Shown piece after piece: positions 7,963 to 15,103 of a DNA stretch of 45,984 bases. The position numbers and the translations under genes were made by a program. The first letter of the stretch is position 1; every line of letters begins with the position of its first letter. The notes beneath the pieces were generated by a model, which was not told the origin of the DNA, ran no database searches, and was given only the letters and a program-made list of their open reading frames with translations. This stretch comes from Klenkia sp. PcliD-1-E (GTDB lineage: Bacteria; Actinomycetota; Actinomycetes; Mycobacteriales; Geodermatophilaceae). The stretch is from NCBI RefSeq assembly GCF_024124375.1, contig NZ_JAMXRZ010000021.1, forward strand, positions 1-45,984. The letters are read 5' to 3'.

Positions 7963-9333
7963 GTGGCAGTGGTCGACGACATCAGCAGGCCGGTGGCCTC
8001 GGCGCCGGAGTACGACCGCCAGCCCCCTCAGGACGTCGCTGCCGAGCAGTCGGTCCTGGGCGGCATGCTGCTGAGCAAGGACGCGATCGCCGACGTCGTG
8101 GAGGTCCTGCACGGCGCAGACTTCTACCGGCCGGCGCACCAGGTCGTCTTCGACTGCATCCTCGACCTCTACGGCCGCGGTGAGCCCGCCGACGCGATCA
8201 CCGTCGCCGCCGAGCTCAACCGCACCGACCAGCTCTCCCGCATGGGTGGTGCGGTCTACCTGCACACCCTCATCGCCTCCACCCCGACCGCGGCCAACGC
8301 CGGCTACTACGCCGCGATCGTGGCCGAGCAGGCCGTGCTGCGGCGGCTGGTCGAGGCCGGCACCCGGGTCGTGCAGCTGGGCTACGGCGCGGCCGGCGGG
8401 CGGGGCGACGTCGACGACATCGTCGACCGCGCCCAGCAGGAGATCTACGACGTCACCGAGAAGCGGATGAGCGAGGACTACTCGCGCCTCGAGGACGTCC
8501 TCCAGCCCACGATGGACGAGCTCGACGCCATCGCCAGCCGCGGCGGCACCGCCCGGGGCGTGCCCACCGGCATCCGTGACCTCGACGAGCTGACCAACGG
8601 CCTGCAGGCCGGCCAGATGGTCGTCATCGCCGCGAGGCCCGGGGTTGGCAAATCGACCCTTGGACTTGACATTGCGCGCAATGCATCCGTCAAGCACCAC
8701 CAGGCCGCGTGCATCTTCTCCCTGGAGATGAGCAAGCACGAGATCACCATGCGTCTGCTGTCGGCCGAAGCGAAGGTGCCGCTGCACCACATGCGCGCCG
8801 GCACGCTGTCCGACGAGGACTGGTCGAAGCTGGCCCGCCGCATGGGCGAGGTCGCCGACGCCCCGCTCTACATCGACGACTCGCCCAACATGACGATGAT
8901 GGAGATCCGGGCCAAGGCGCGGCGGCTCAAGCAGCGCAACGACCTCAAGCTCGTGGTCATCGACTACCTGCAGCTGATGACGTCGGGCAAGCGGGTGGAG
9001 TCCCGTCAGCAGGAGGTCTCGGAGTTCTCCCGCGCGCTCAAGCTGCTGGCCAAGGAGCTCGAGGTCCCGGTCATCGCGATGAGCCAGCTCAACCGTGGCT
9101 CCGAGCAGCGCCAGGACAAGAAGCCGATGCTGTCCGACCTGCGCGAGTCCGGCTCGATCGAGCAGGACGCCGACATGGTCATGATGATCCACCGCGAGGA
9201 CATGTACGAGAAGGAGTCCCCGCGGGCCGGCGAGGCCGACATCATGCTGGTCAAGCACCGCAACGGCCCGACCGCGAACGTCACCGTCGCCTTCCAGGGC
9301 CACTACTCACGCTTCGTCGACATGGCCAACTGA
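7963..9333 (+). CDS. dnaB: Replicative DNA helicase DnaB
   Basis: Hexameric 5'-3' helicase of the replication fork. 456 residues without an intein. The N-terminal domain is seen in AAEQSVLGGMLLSKDAI; the RecA-like C-terminal domain has Walker A ARPGVGKST (Lys230), Walker B LVVIDYLQLM, and SQLNRGSEQRQDKKPMLSDLRESGSIEQDADMV. GTG 7963 is chosen because AGAGGAG lies at 7948-7954 and the usual N-terminal sequence starts shortly after. Codons 8635-8691, over the P-loop, use AGG, GTT, AAA, CTT, GGA, CTT, ATT, AAT and GCA, unlike the rest of the gene; see finding. Confidence 0.97.
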   Translation: MAVVDDISRPVASAPEYDRQPPQDVAAEQSVLGGMLLSKDAIADVVEVLHGADFYRPAHQVVFDCILDLYGRGEPADAITVAAELNRTDQLSRMGGAVYLHTLIASTPTAANAGYYAAIVAEQAVLRRLVEAGTRVVQLGYGAAGGRGDVDDIVDRAQQEIYDVTEKRMSEDYSRLEDVLQPTMDELDAIASRGGTARGVPTGIRDLDELTNGLQAGQMVVIAARPGVGKSTLGLDIARNASVKHHQAACIFSLEMSKHEITMRLLSAEAKVPLHHMRAGTLSDEDWSKLARRMGEVADAPLYIDDSPNMTMMEIRAKARRLKQRNDLKLVVIDYLQLMTSGKRVESRQQEVSEFSRALKLLAKELEVPVIAMSQLNRGSEQRQDKKPMLSDLRESGSIEQDADMVMMIHREDMYEKESPRAGEADIMLVKHRNGPTANVTVAFQGHYSRFVDMAN

Positions 9334-9334
9334 C

Positions 9335-9356
9335 CCGGGGCTCCGGGCGCCCCCGG
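9335..9356 (+). terminator. Possible weak terminator after dnaB
   Basis: CCGGGG (9335-9340) can pair with CCCCGG (9351-9356) around a 10-nt loop, starting 2 nt after the dnaB stop. The stem is short and no U-tract follows. Confidence 0.3.
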
Positions 9357-9405
9357 CCCCTGATCCCCAGCGGTGTCGGACGGACGCACCCGGCACGATG
9401 ACGGC

Positions 9406-10092
9406 GTGGACTCCTCCGCACTGACCCGCACGCAGGCCCAGGACGCCGTCGCGGGGCTCGGCTGGCGGCTGCTGCTCGGCGAGCTGGTCACCGCCGTCCC
9501 GCTGGACTCCCTCGCCGAGGGCGCGGGGCTGCTGACCGCGGTGGCCGTCGAGCTCGGGCCCGACGGCGACGCCCACCTGCGCGCCGACCTGCGGCCCGAC
9601 CGGCTCCGGCTGGGCCTGCAGGACCGGGCCCGCGGCGTGGTCACCGCGGCCGACGTCGAGCTGGCCCGCCGGGTCACCGAGCTGGTGGACCGTCCTGTCG
9701 ACCCGGTCGGCGAGACCCGCGTGCAGGAGCTGGAGATCGCCGTCGACGCCCTCGACATCCCGGCCGTGCGGCCGTTCTGGGCCGCCGTCCTCGATCTGGT
9801 CCCGCAACCCGGGGACGACGACGCCCTGGTCGACCCGGCCGGCCGGCTGCCGGCCGTCTGGTTCCAGCAGATGGACGCCGAGCGCCCGCAGCGCAACCGC
9901 ATCCACCTGGACATCACCGTGCCGCACGACGTCGCCGACGCCCGGGTGGCCGCCGCCCTGGCTGCCGGTGGCCGGCTGCTGTCCGACGACGCGGCCCGCT
10001 CGTTCTGGGTGCTCGCCGACGCCGAGGGCAACGAGGTCTGCGTGTGCACCTGGCAGGACCGCGACCGGCCCGGCGTCAGTCCCGCAGGTTGA
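9406..10092 (+). CDS. VOC (glyoxalase-fold) protein with N-terminal pterin-dehydratase-like domain
   Basis: 228 residues. Residues about 5-95 resemble 4a-hydroxytetrahydrobiopterin dehydratase (L-TRTQAQDAVAGLGW start and the terminal GVVTAADVELARRV), but the catalytic HHP-type motif is degenerate, so dehydratase activity is doubtful. Residues about 105-225 form one VOC module (LEIAVDALDIPAVRPFWAAVLDL; RNRIHLDITVPHDVA; FWVLADAEGNEVCVCTW). Substrate unknown. I start at GTG 9406 because CACGAT sits 6 nt upstream, a leaderless pattern seen elsewhere here; GTG 9373 is the alternative. Overlaps the convergent cupin gene by 17 bp. Confidence 0.72.
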   Translation: MDSSALTRTQAQDAVAGLGWRLLLGELVTAVPLDSLAEGAGLLTAVAVELGPDGDAHLRADLRPDRLRLGLQDRARGVVTAADVELARRVTELVDRPVDPVGETRVQELEIAVDALDIPAVRPFWAAVLDLVPQPGDDDALVDPAGRLPAVWFQQMDAERPQRNRIHLDITVPHDVADARVAAALAAGGRLLSDDAARSFWVLADAEGNEVCVCTWQDRDRPGVSPAG

Positions 10093-10534
10093 GCTGGTCG
10101 TACCGGGCGGCCAGCTCGTCGAGCTCCTCGGTGGTCGGGGTCCGGCCGTCGGCCCGCAGCTCCACCATGCCGCGGAAGTAGTCCTCCCGCGGCGCCCCGG
10201 GGGTGAACAGGATCAGGAACCGGCACCCGGCGTCCTCGTCCGCGGCCCGGAAGCCGTGCACCCCCGACCGCGGCACGTAGACCAGGTCGCCCGGCCCGGC
10301 CGTCGTCCAGCGGTCGCCGTCCAGGACCGCCAGTCGGCCCTCCAGCACGTGGAAGGACTCGCTGAACGTGCGGTGCACGTGCGGGCCCGGCCCACCACCG
10401 CCCGGCGGGAGGGTGACCTCGAAGAGGCCGAAGTCGCCGCGGGTCTGCGCGCCGGTGGCCACGAAGCGGGTCTGCCCGGCCACCTCCTGGTCGCCGTGCC
10501 GGGAGACGGTCGCCGGGTCGGGCAGGTAGCTCAT
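10076..10534 (-). CDS. Cupin-domain protein
   Basis: 152-residue single-domain cupin. Motif 1 is recognisable as PGPHVHRTFSESFHVLEG, with two His and a Glu that could bind a metal; motif 2 is PGDLVYVPRSGVHGFR. A short helical tail (TPTTEELDELAARYDQLNLRD) follows. Substrate and reaction are not evident; related proteins include dioxygenase-like and isomerase-like enzymes. ATG read from 10534. It is convergent with the VOC gene and diverges from the esterase gene 48 bp away. Confidence 0.78.
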   Translation of the reverse strand: MSYLPDPATVSRHGDQEVAGQTRFVATGAQTRGDFGLFEVTLPPGGGGPGPHVHRTFSESFHVLEGRLAVLDGDRWTTAGPGDLVYVPRSGVHGFRAADEDAGCRFLILFTPGAPREDYFRGMVELRADGRTPTTEELDELAARYDQLNLRD

Positions 10535-10582
10535 CCCGCGGGTCTACCCCATCCGGCCGGCCCTCCGCCACGAACACCGGCC

Positions 10583-11419
10583 GTGCGGATCAGCGACCGG
10601 GTGCAGGCGATGGCGATGCACGCGACCGCGCGGTGGACCGTCCGCTACGGCGAGCAGCTGCGGTTCGCGGGCACCGAGCTGCCCCCGCCGTCCGTCGTCC
10701 GGGTGCCGACCCGGCACGGGCCGGCACCGGTCCACGTGTACGGGCAGGGGACGACGGCGCACGTGCACTGCCACGGCGGCGCGTGGCTGATGCGCTACCC
10801 GCAGATGGACGACTGGTGGTGCCGCTACCTGGCCGCGACCACCGGCGCGGTGGTGCACAACGTCGACTTCCGCACCGGCCCCTACGTCGTCTACCCGGTC
10901 GCCCAGGAGCAGGCCCACGACGTCGCCGCCTGGGTGGCGCAGCGGTTCGACCGCACGGCCGTCGGCGGGTTCTCCTCCGGCGGCGGCATGGCCGCCGCGG
11001 TGGCGCTGATGGCCCGCGACCAGGGGTCGTTCGCCCCCGCTCTGCAGGTGCTCGGCATCCCGGCCCTGGACATGGCCTCGGAGGTGCCCGTGGGCGCGGG
11101 GATGATCTCGCCGACCCTGCGCGGGCTGGTCCGCCGGGTCTACTTCCCCGACGTGGAGCGCCGCCGCGAGCCCTACGCCTCCCCGCTGCTCGCCCCGGAC
11201 CTGACCGGCCTGCCGCCGGCCCTGGTGCTCACCGCCGGCCGCGACACCCTCCGCCCGGACGGCGTCGCCTACGCGCAGCGGCTGCGGGAGGCCGGCGTCG
11301 ACGTCTGGCACCACGACACCCCCGGCGTCGACCACTACTTCCTCACCGAGGACCCGGTGCGCGCCCGCGACACAATGGCCGAGGTCGCCGACCGGCTCCG
11401 GGCGGCCCTTGTGGGCTGA
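10583..11419 (+). CDS. Alpha/beta hydrolase fold-3 (HSL-family) esterase
   Basis: Carboxylesterase-like serine hydrolase of 278 residues. The oxyanion-hole motif HCHGGAW, nucleophile elbow GFSSGGG, acid in TAGRDTLRPDG and His in GVDHYF are all present in the order and spacing of the hormone-sensitive-lipase family. There is no signal peptide, so it is probably cytoplasmic. GTG 10583 is the first start after the divergent cupin gene; ATG codons about 25-30 nt later are possible. The physiological substrate is unknown. Confidence 0.82.
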   Translation: MRISDRVQAMAMHATARWTVRYGEQLRFAGTELPPPSVVRVPTRHGPAPVHVYGQGTTAHVHCHGGAWLMRYPQMDDWWCRYLAATTGAVVHNVDFRTGPYVVYPVAQEQAHDVAAWVAQRFDRTAVGGFSSGGGMAAAVALMARDQGSFAPALQVLGIPALDMASEVPVGAGMISPTLRGLVRRVYFPDVERRREPYASPLLAPDLTGLPPALVLTAGRDTLRPDGVAYAQRLREAGVDVWHHDTPGVDHYFLTEDPVRARDTMAEVADRLRAALVG

Positions 11420-11445
11420 AGCCCCGACGGGCCAGGGTGTGCGCC

Positions 11446-11835
11446 GTGGCCACCTGGGACGACGTCGAGCGGATCGCGACCGGCCTGCCGTCGGTGCAGG
11501 AGGGCACCACCTGGGGCAACCGGTGCTGGAAGGTGGCCGGGAAGACCTTCGTCTGGGTCCGGCCGCTGGGGAAGAAGGACCGGGCCGACCTGGGGGACGC
11601 GGCCCCCGCCGGTGAGGTCATGGGCATCCGGGTGGACGGCGAGGGCGGCAAGGCCGAACTACTGGCGGCCGAGCCCGAGGTCTGCTTCACCATCCCGCAC
11701 TTCGACGGGTACAGCGCGGTCCTGGTCCGGCTCGACGAAGTGGCGCCCGAGCTGCTCACCGAGCTGATCGAGGACGCCTGGCGGGTCATGGCCCCGCCGA
11801 AACCCCGCCGTGATCACGGACTCCAGGACACCTGA
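11446..11835 (+). CDS. MmcQ/YjbR family protein
   Basis: 129-residue small alpha/beta protein of the MmcQ/YjbR (CyaY-like, double-wing) family. MATWDDVERIATGLPSV, WKVAGKTFVWVRPLGKKDRADLG and the closing LIEDAWRVMAPPK are the family hallmarks. Members are often called DNA-binding, without a settled function. GTG 11446 gives the canonical N-terminus; GTG 11437 is possible. Its last codons lie inside an intergenic-type inverted repeat (11810-11869), so the final few residues (RRDHGLQDT) may be repeat-derived. Confidence 0.8.
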   Translation: MATWDDVERIATGLPSVQEGTTWGNRCWKVAGKTFVWVRPLGKKDRADLGDAAPAGEVMGIRVDGEGGKAELLAAEPEVCFTIPHFDGYSAVLVRLDEVAPELLTELIEDAWRVMAPPKPRRDHGLQDT

Positions 11836-11869
11836 TCGCGGCGCGTCGCGCGCACAGGTCCGTGATCAC
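11810..11869. repeat. Inverted repeat with GTGATCAC ends (element E)
   Basis: GTGATCACGGAC (11810-11821) is inverted as GTCCGTGATCAC (11858-11869) around a 36-nt spacer. Each arm contains the self-palindrome GTGATCAC. It covers the end of the MmcQ/YjbR gene and the short gap to the convergent NUDIX regulator, so it could terminate both. It resembles the other TGATCA/GGATCA-ended elements in the window. Confidence 0.6.
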
Positions 11870-11880
11870 CGACGGGTCCC

Positions 11881-12552
11881 TCAGGTGTCGGCGCGGAGCA
11901 GGGGCGGGTGCAGCTGCTCGGCCGGGCCCCGCCGGTACAGCTGCGCCGGCCGGCCGCCGTCCCGGGTGGTGGTCTCCCCCGTCGGCTCGAGCAGGCCGGG
12001 CGTCCCGGTGACCTTGCGGTGGAAGTTGCGGGGGTCCAGCGGACGACCCCAGACCACCTCGTAGACCCGGCGCAGCTGCGCGACGGTGAACTCCGGGGGG
12101 CAGAAGGCGCAGGCCAGGGCGGTGTACTCCAGCTTGGCCCGGGCCCGTTCCACGCCGTCGGCCAGCACCCGGTCGTGGTCGAAAGCCAGGCCGCCGGCCC
12201 GGTCGACCGGCACCCAGCGGGCCTCGGCCGCGTCGGTCCCCGCGGTGGGCGCCGGCTGGTCGGGCACCAGGGCCAGGTGGGCGACGGTGACCACCCGCTG
12301 CCGGGGGTCGCGGTCCGGGTCCCCGTAGGAGGCCAGCTGCTCCAGGTGGCCCACGGCCAGGCCGGTCTCCTCGGCGAGCTCGCGGGCGGCCGCCGTCGCC
12401 AGGTCCTCGTGGGGTCGGACGAACCCGCCCGGCAGGGCGTCCCGCCCGAGGAAGGGTTCCTCGCCCCGGCGCACCAGCAGCACGCACAGCTGGTCGGCCC
12501 GCACGGTCAGCACGACCAGGTCGACGGTCACCGCGAACGGGGGGTGGGCCAC
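11881..12552 (-). CDS. nrtR: NrtR-type regulator: NUDIX domain plus winged helix
   Basis: 223 residues. The N-terminal NUDIX domain has an intact box (G-x5-E-x7-RE-LA-EE-T-GL, in GGFVRPHEDL...EETGL), so hydrolase activity is possible. The C-terminal part (EYTALACAFCPPEFTVAQLRRVYEVVWGRPLDPRNFHRKV) is the winged helix of NrtR regulators, which respond to ADP-ribose-type nucleotides and repress NAD metabolism genes. TAGGGT (minus strand 12564-12559) lies 6 nt before the GTG at 12552, suggesting a leaderless mRNA, and operator A overlaps it, implying autoregulation. It diverges from the SPFH/NAD-kinase-like pair. Confidence 0.82.
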   Translation of the reverse strand: MAHPPFAVTVDLVVLTVRADQLCVLLVRRGEEPFLGRDALPGGFVRPHEDLATAAARELAEETGLAVGHLEQLASYGDPDRDPRQRVVTVAHLALVPDQPAPTAGTDAAEARWVPVDRAGGLAFDHDRVLADGVERARAKLEYTALACAFCPPEFTVAQLRRVYEVVWGRPLDPRNFHRKVTGTPGLLEPTGETTTRDGGRPAQLYRRGPAEQLHPPLLRADT

Positions 12553-12561
12553 GGAGCCACC

Positions 12562-12582
12562 CTAGCGTCACATTGACGACAA
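12562..12582. promoter_or_regulatory. Operator A, NrtR-like palindrome
   Basis: CTAGCGTCA-CAT-TGACGACAA: the right half is identical to that of operator B, the left half is weaker. It overlaps the -10 element of the regulator gene. Its centre is 34 bp from that of operator B, about three helical turns, so both lie on one DNA face. Confidence 0.6.
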
Positions 12583-12595
12583 CCCCCGAGGGCGT

Positions 12596-12616
12596 TTATC
12601 GTCAAGCTGACGACAA
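12596..12616. promoter_or_regulatory. Operator B, NrtR-like palindrome
   Basis: TTATCGTCA-AGC-TGACGACAA, arms matching at 8 of 9 positions. It lies 18 bp before the start of the SPFH gene, where it would block that promoter or early elongation. The repeated half-site TGACGACAA in both operators points to one regulator, most simply the adjacent NrtR protein. Confidence 0.65.
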
Positions 12617-12634
12617 CAACCCGAGGAGGACGTC

Positions 12635-13633
12635 GTGGCCGACATCGCCCGCTACCCCTTCGCCCGCCACCTGCGTGGCTCGGCGACCGCCCACGTCCAG
12701 CACGTGACCGCCGGTCGGCTGCGGCACGGCGGCACCGGGGCCAGCTTCTGGTTCCGCCCGCTCTCGGCGGTGCTCAGCGAGGTCCCGGTCGACGACCGGG
12801 AGCTGCCCCTGCTCTTCCACGCCCGGACGGCGGACTTCCAGGACGTCACCGTGCAGATGACGCTGACCTACCGCTTCGCCGACCCCACGCTGGCCGCCGG
12901 GCGGGTGGACTTCTCCATCGACCCCGACACCGGCCTCTGGCGCGGCACCCCGCTGGAGCAGGTCGCCGGGCTGCTCACCGAGTCGGCCCAGCAGCACGCG
13001 ATCGACCTGCTGGCCGCCACCGGCCTGACCACCGCGCTCACCGCCGGGGTCGGCCCGGTGCGCGACGCGGTCGCGGCGGGCCTGGCCGCCGACGCCCGGC
13101 TGGCCGAGACCGGCATCGCGGTCGTCGACGTCCGGGTGGTCGCCATCCGGCCCGAGCCGGAGGTCGAGCGGGCCCTGCGGACGCCGACCCGCGAGCGGGT
13201 GCAGGCCGAGGCGGACGCCGCGACCTACGCCCGGCGGGCGACCGCGGTGGAGCGGGAACGGGCGATCAGCGAGAACGAGCTGGCCAGCCAGGTCGAGCTG
13301 GCCCGCCGCGAGGAGGAGCTGGTCGGCCAGCGCGGGGTCAACGCCCGGCGGGAGGCCGAGAACGCCGCGGCCGCCGCGGAGATCGCGGCGGAGTCGAAGG
13401 CCCGCCGCGACCGGGCGGCCGCCCAGGTCGAGGCCGAGCGCACCCGGGTGCAGGGCGAGGCGCGCGGTGCGGCCAACCGAGCCGAGTGGGCGGTCTGGGT
13501 GGACATGCCGGTGGAGACCGTGCACGCCCTGGCGCTGCGCCAGCTGGCGAGCAACCTGCCGCAGGTCCAGAACATCACGGTGACGCCGGACGTGCTCACC
13601 GGGCTGCTGACCAGGCTGGGGGTCGAGCGGTGA
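12635..13633 (+). CDS. SPFH/band 7 domain protein (no membrane segment)
   Basis: 332 residues. Residues about 10-180 form an SPFH/band 7 domain ([40 protein letters not shown]). Residues about 185-285 are a long charged Ala/Glu/Arg-rich coiled coil typical of flotillin-like proteins, with a short C-terminal domain ([31 protein letters not shown]). There is no N-terminal hydrophobic helix, unlike the flotillin at 20049, so it would be a peripheral or cytosolic oligomer. GTG 12635 follows GAGGAGG (12623-12629). Its stop overlaps the NAD-kinase-like start as GTGA, so the two are coupled. Confidence 0.82.
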   Translation: MADIARYPFARHLRGSATAHVQHVTAGRLRHGGTGASFWFRPLSAVLSEVPVDDRELPLLFHARTADFQDVTVQMTLTYRFADPTLAAGRVDFSIDPDTGLWRGTPLEQVAGLLTESAQQHAIDLLAATGLTTALTAGVGPVRDAVAAGLAADARLAETGIAVVDVRVVAIRPEPEVERALRTPTRERVQAEADAATYARRATAVERERAISENELASQVELARREEELVGQRGVNARREAENAAAAAEIAAESKARRDRAAAQVEAERTRVQGEARGAANRAEWAVWVDMPVETVHALALRQLASNLPQVQNITVTPDVLTGLLTRLGVER

Positions 13634-14508
13634 GCCTGGCACCCCGGGTGGTGCTGGTTCACCGGGCCACCGAGCTGACCGAGCTGGTGGCCCGGCACGG
13701 CACCCGCGGGCAGGCCGCGTTCTTCCTGCGCAGCCGCGGCCGGGACGTCGAGGAGGTCGCCGCGCACGACGCCGCCCAGCGGGCCGCCGTCGCCACCGCG
13801 CTGGCCCAGGTGCCGGTGGACTGGCGGCGGGGCAGCGTGGAGCGCGCCGACCTGCCGCGGTTCCTGTTCGCCCCGGACGACGTCGTCCTGGTGGTCGGGC
13901 AGGACGGCCTCGTCGCCAACGTGGCCAAGTACCTCGACGGGCAGCCGGTGGTCGGCATCGACCCCGAACCCGGCCGCAACGCCGGCGTGCTGGTCCGGCA
14001 CCGGGCCGCCGACGTCGGCGAGCTGCTGGCGGCCCGGGGCAGCACGCAGGCCCGCACGATGGTGCGGGCCGAGTCCGACGACGGCCAGGAGCTGACCGCG
14101 CTCAACGAGGTGTACCTCGGCCAGCCCACCCACCAGACCGCTCGCTACCGGCTGCAGGCGCCCGGGTCGCCACCGGAGCGGCAGGCGTCGTCGGGTCTGC
14201 TGGTCTCGACCGGTACCGGGGCCACCGGGTGGTGCCGGTCGGCGGCGCTGGAGCGGCGCAGCCCGCTGGCGCTGCCGGGGCCCACCGACCCCGCGCTGGC
14301 CTGGTTCGTCCGCGAGGCCTGGCCCTCGCCGGTCACCGGCACCACCTGCACCGAGGGCCTGCTGGGCCCGGACGAGGAACTCGTGGTGACCGTGGAGAGC
14401 GACGGGCTGGTCTCCTTCGGCGACGGCCTGGAGGACGACCACCTGACCCTGACCTGGGGCCAGCAGGTACGGATCAGCCGCGCGGAACGGGCCCTGCAGC
14501 TGGTCTGA
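13630..14508 (+). CDS. NAD-kinase-like protein
   Basis: 292 residues with the NAD/NADH kinase fold. [28 protein letters not shown] aligns with the GGDGT nucleotide motif of NAD kinases, and ALNEVYLGQ and [15 protein letters not shown] align with the NE motif and the GDGVIVSTPTGSTAY motif. Here GGDGT is GQDGL: the Asp is kept but the second Gly and the Thr are changed, so ATP/polyphosphate use may differ. It is predicted to bind NAD(H) or a related nucleotide. Coupled to the SPFH gene and probably under NrtR operator B. The main housekeeping NAD kinase is expected elsewhere. The last 35 bp overlap the convergent methyltransferase gene. Confidence 0.75.
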   Translation: MSLAPRVVLVHRATELTELVARHGTRGQAAFFLRSRGRDVEEVAAHDAAQRAAVATALAQVPVDWRRGSVERADLPRFLFAPDDVVLVVGQDGLVANVAKYLDGQPVVGIDPEPGRNAGVLVRHRAADVGELLAARGSTQARTMVRAESDDGQELTALNEVYLGQPTHQTARYRLQAPGSPPERQASSGLLVSTGTGATGWCRSAALERRSPLALPGPTDPALAWFVREAWPSPVTGTTCTEGLLGPDEELVVTVESDGLVSFGDGLEDDHLTLTWGQQVRISRAERALQLV

Positions 14509-15085
14509 GCAGGGCGACCAGGAAGGTCGAGTCCGCGGCGAACGGGCGCAGGTCCCAGGTCGACAGCAGCACGTCCTCGGCCCACCCGGTCGCCGCGGCG
14601 TCGGCGCGGAACTCGGCGAACCCGTAGCCGCGGTGGTCGCCGAACCCGATGGCCATCCGGCCCCCGGGCACCAGGTGCGCGCGCAGCCGGGTGAGGGCGT
14701 CGCGGCGCAGCGCGTGCTCGACGAACGTGATGACGTTGCCGGCGCAGACCACCGCGTCGAAGGTCTCGCCGAGGTCGAAGGTGGTCAGGTCGTCGACCAC
14801 CCAGCGCGGGCCGGGGTGGTCGGTCTCGGCCGCGGCGACCAGCACGGGGTCGCCGTCCACCCCGGTGACGTGGTGCCCGGCGCGGTGCAGCGCACCGCCC
14901 ACCCGGCCGGGCCCGCAGCCGGCGTCCAGCACCCGCGACCCGCGGGGCAGCATCGCGTCGACCAGGCGGGCCTCGCCGTCCAGGTCGGCGCCCTCGGCCG
15001 CCAGGCCGCGGAAGCGGTCGACGTACCACTGGGAGTGGTCGGGGTCCTCGGCCGTGATGGCGGCCCAGCTCGCGTACTCGCTCAC
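14474..15085 (-). CDS. Class I SAM-dependent methyltransferase
   Basis: 203 residues. SAM-binding motif I is [15 protein letters not shown], motif [12 protein letters not shown], and post-motifs [26 protein letters not shown] and [11 protein letters not shown] are clear. The N-terminus [25 protein letters not shown] resembles small actinobacterial methyltransferases of unknown substrate. The GTG at 15085 is preceded by CATGAT with a 6-nt spacer, a leaderless pattern; this -10 lies against the -10 of dinB on the other strand. Convergent overlap with the NAD-kinase-like gene. Confidence 0.82.
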   Translation of the reverse strand: MSEYASWAAITAEDPDHSQWYVDRFRGLAAEGADLDGEARLVDAMLPRGSRVLDAGCGPGRVGGALHRAGHHVTGVDGDPVLVAAAETDHPGPRWVVDDLTTFDLGETFDAVVCAGNVITFVEHALRRDALTRLRAHLVPGGRMAIGFGDHRGYGFAEFRADAAATGWAEDVLLSTWDLRPFAADSTFLVALLRPAAGPVPRG

Positions 15086-15103
15086 CCGGGCATCATGCAG
15101 GGG

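Noticed and set aside
7963-9333. Intein in dnaB
   Set aside because: The helicase reading frame is continuous and of normal length; only a codon-usage anomaly at the P-loop remains.
11810-11869. NrtR operator
   Set aside because: GTGATCAC symmetry is unrelated to the TGACGACAA half-sites, and it lies at the 3' end of the regulator gene.
14104-15100. LexA/SOS box ahead of dinB
   Set aside because: No GAACNNNNGTTY-type palindrome is visible next to the dinB start.
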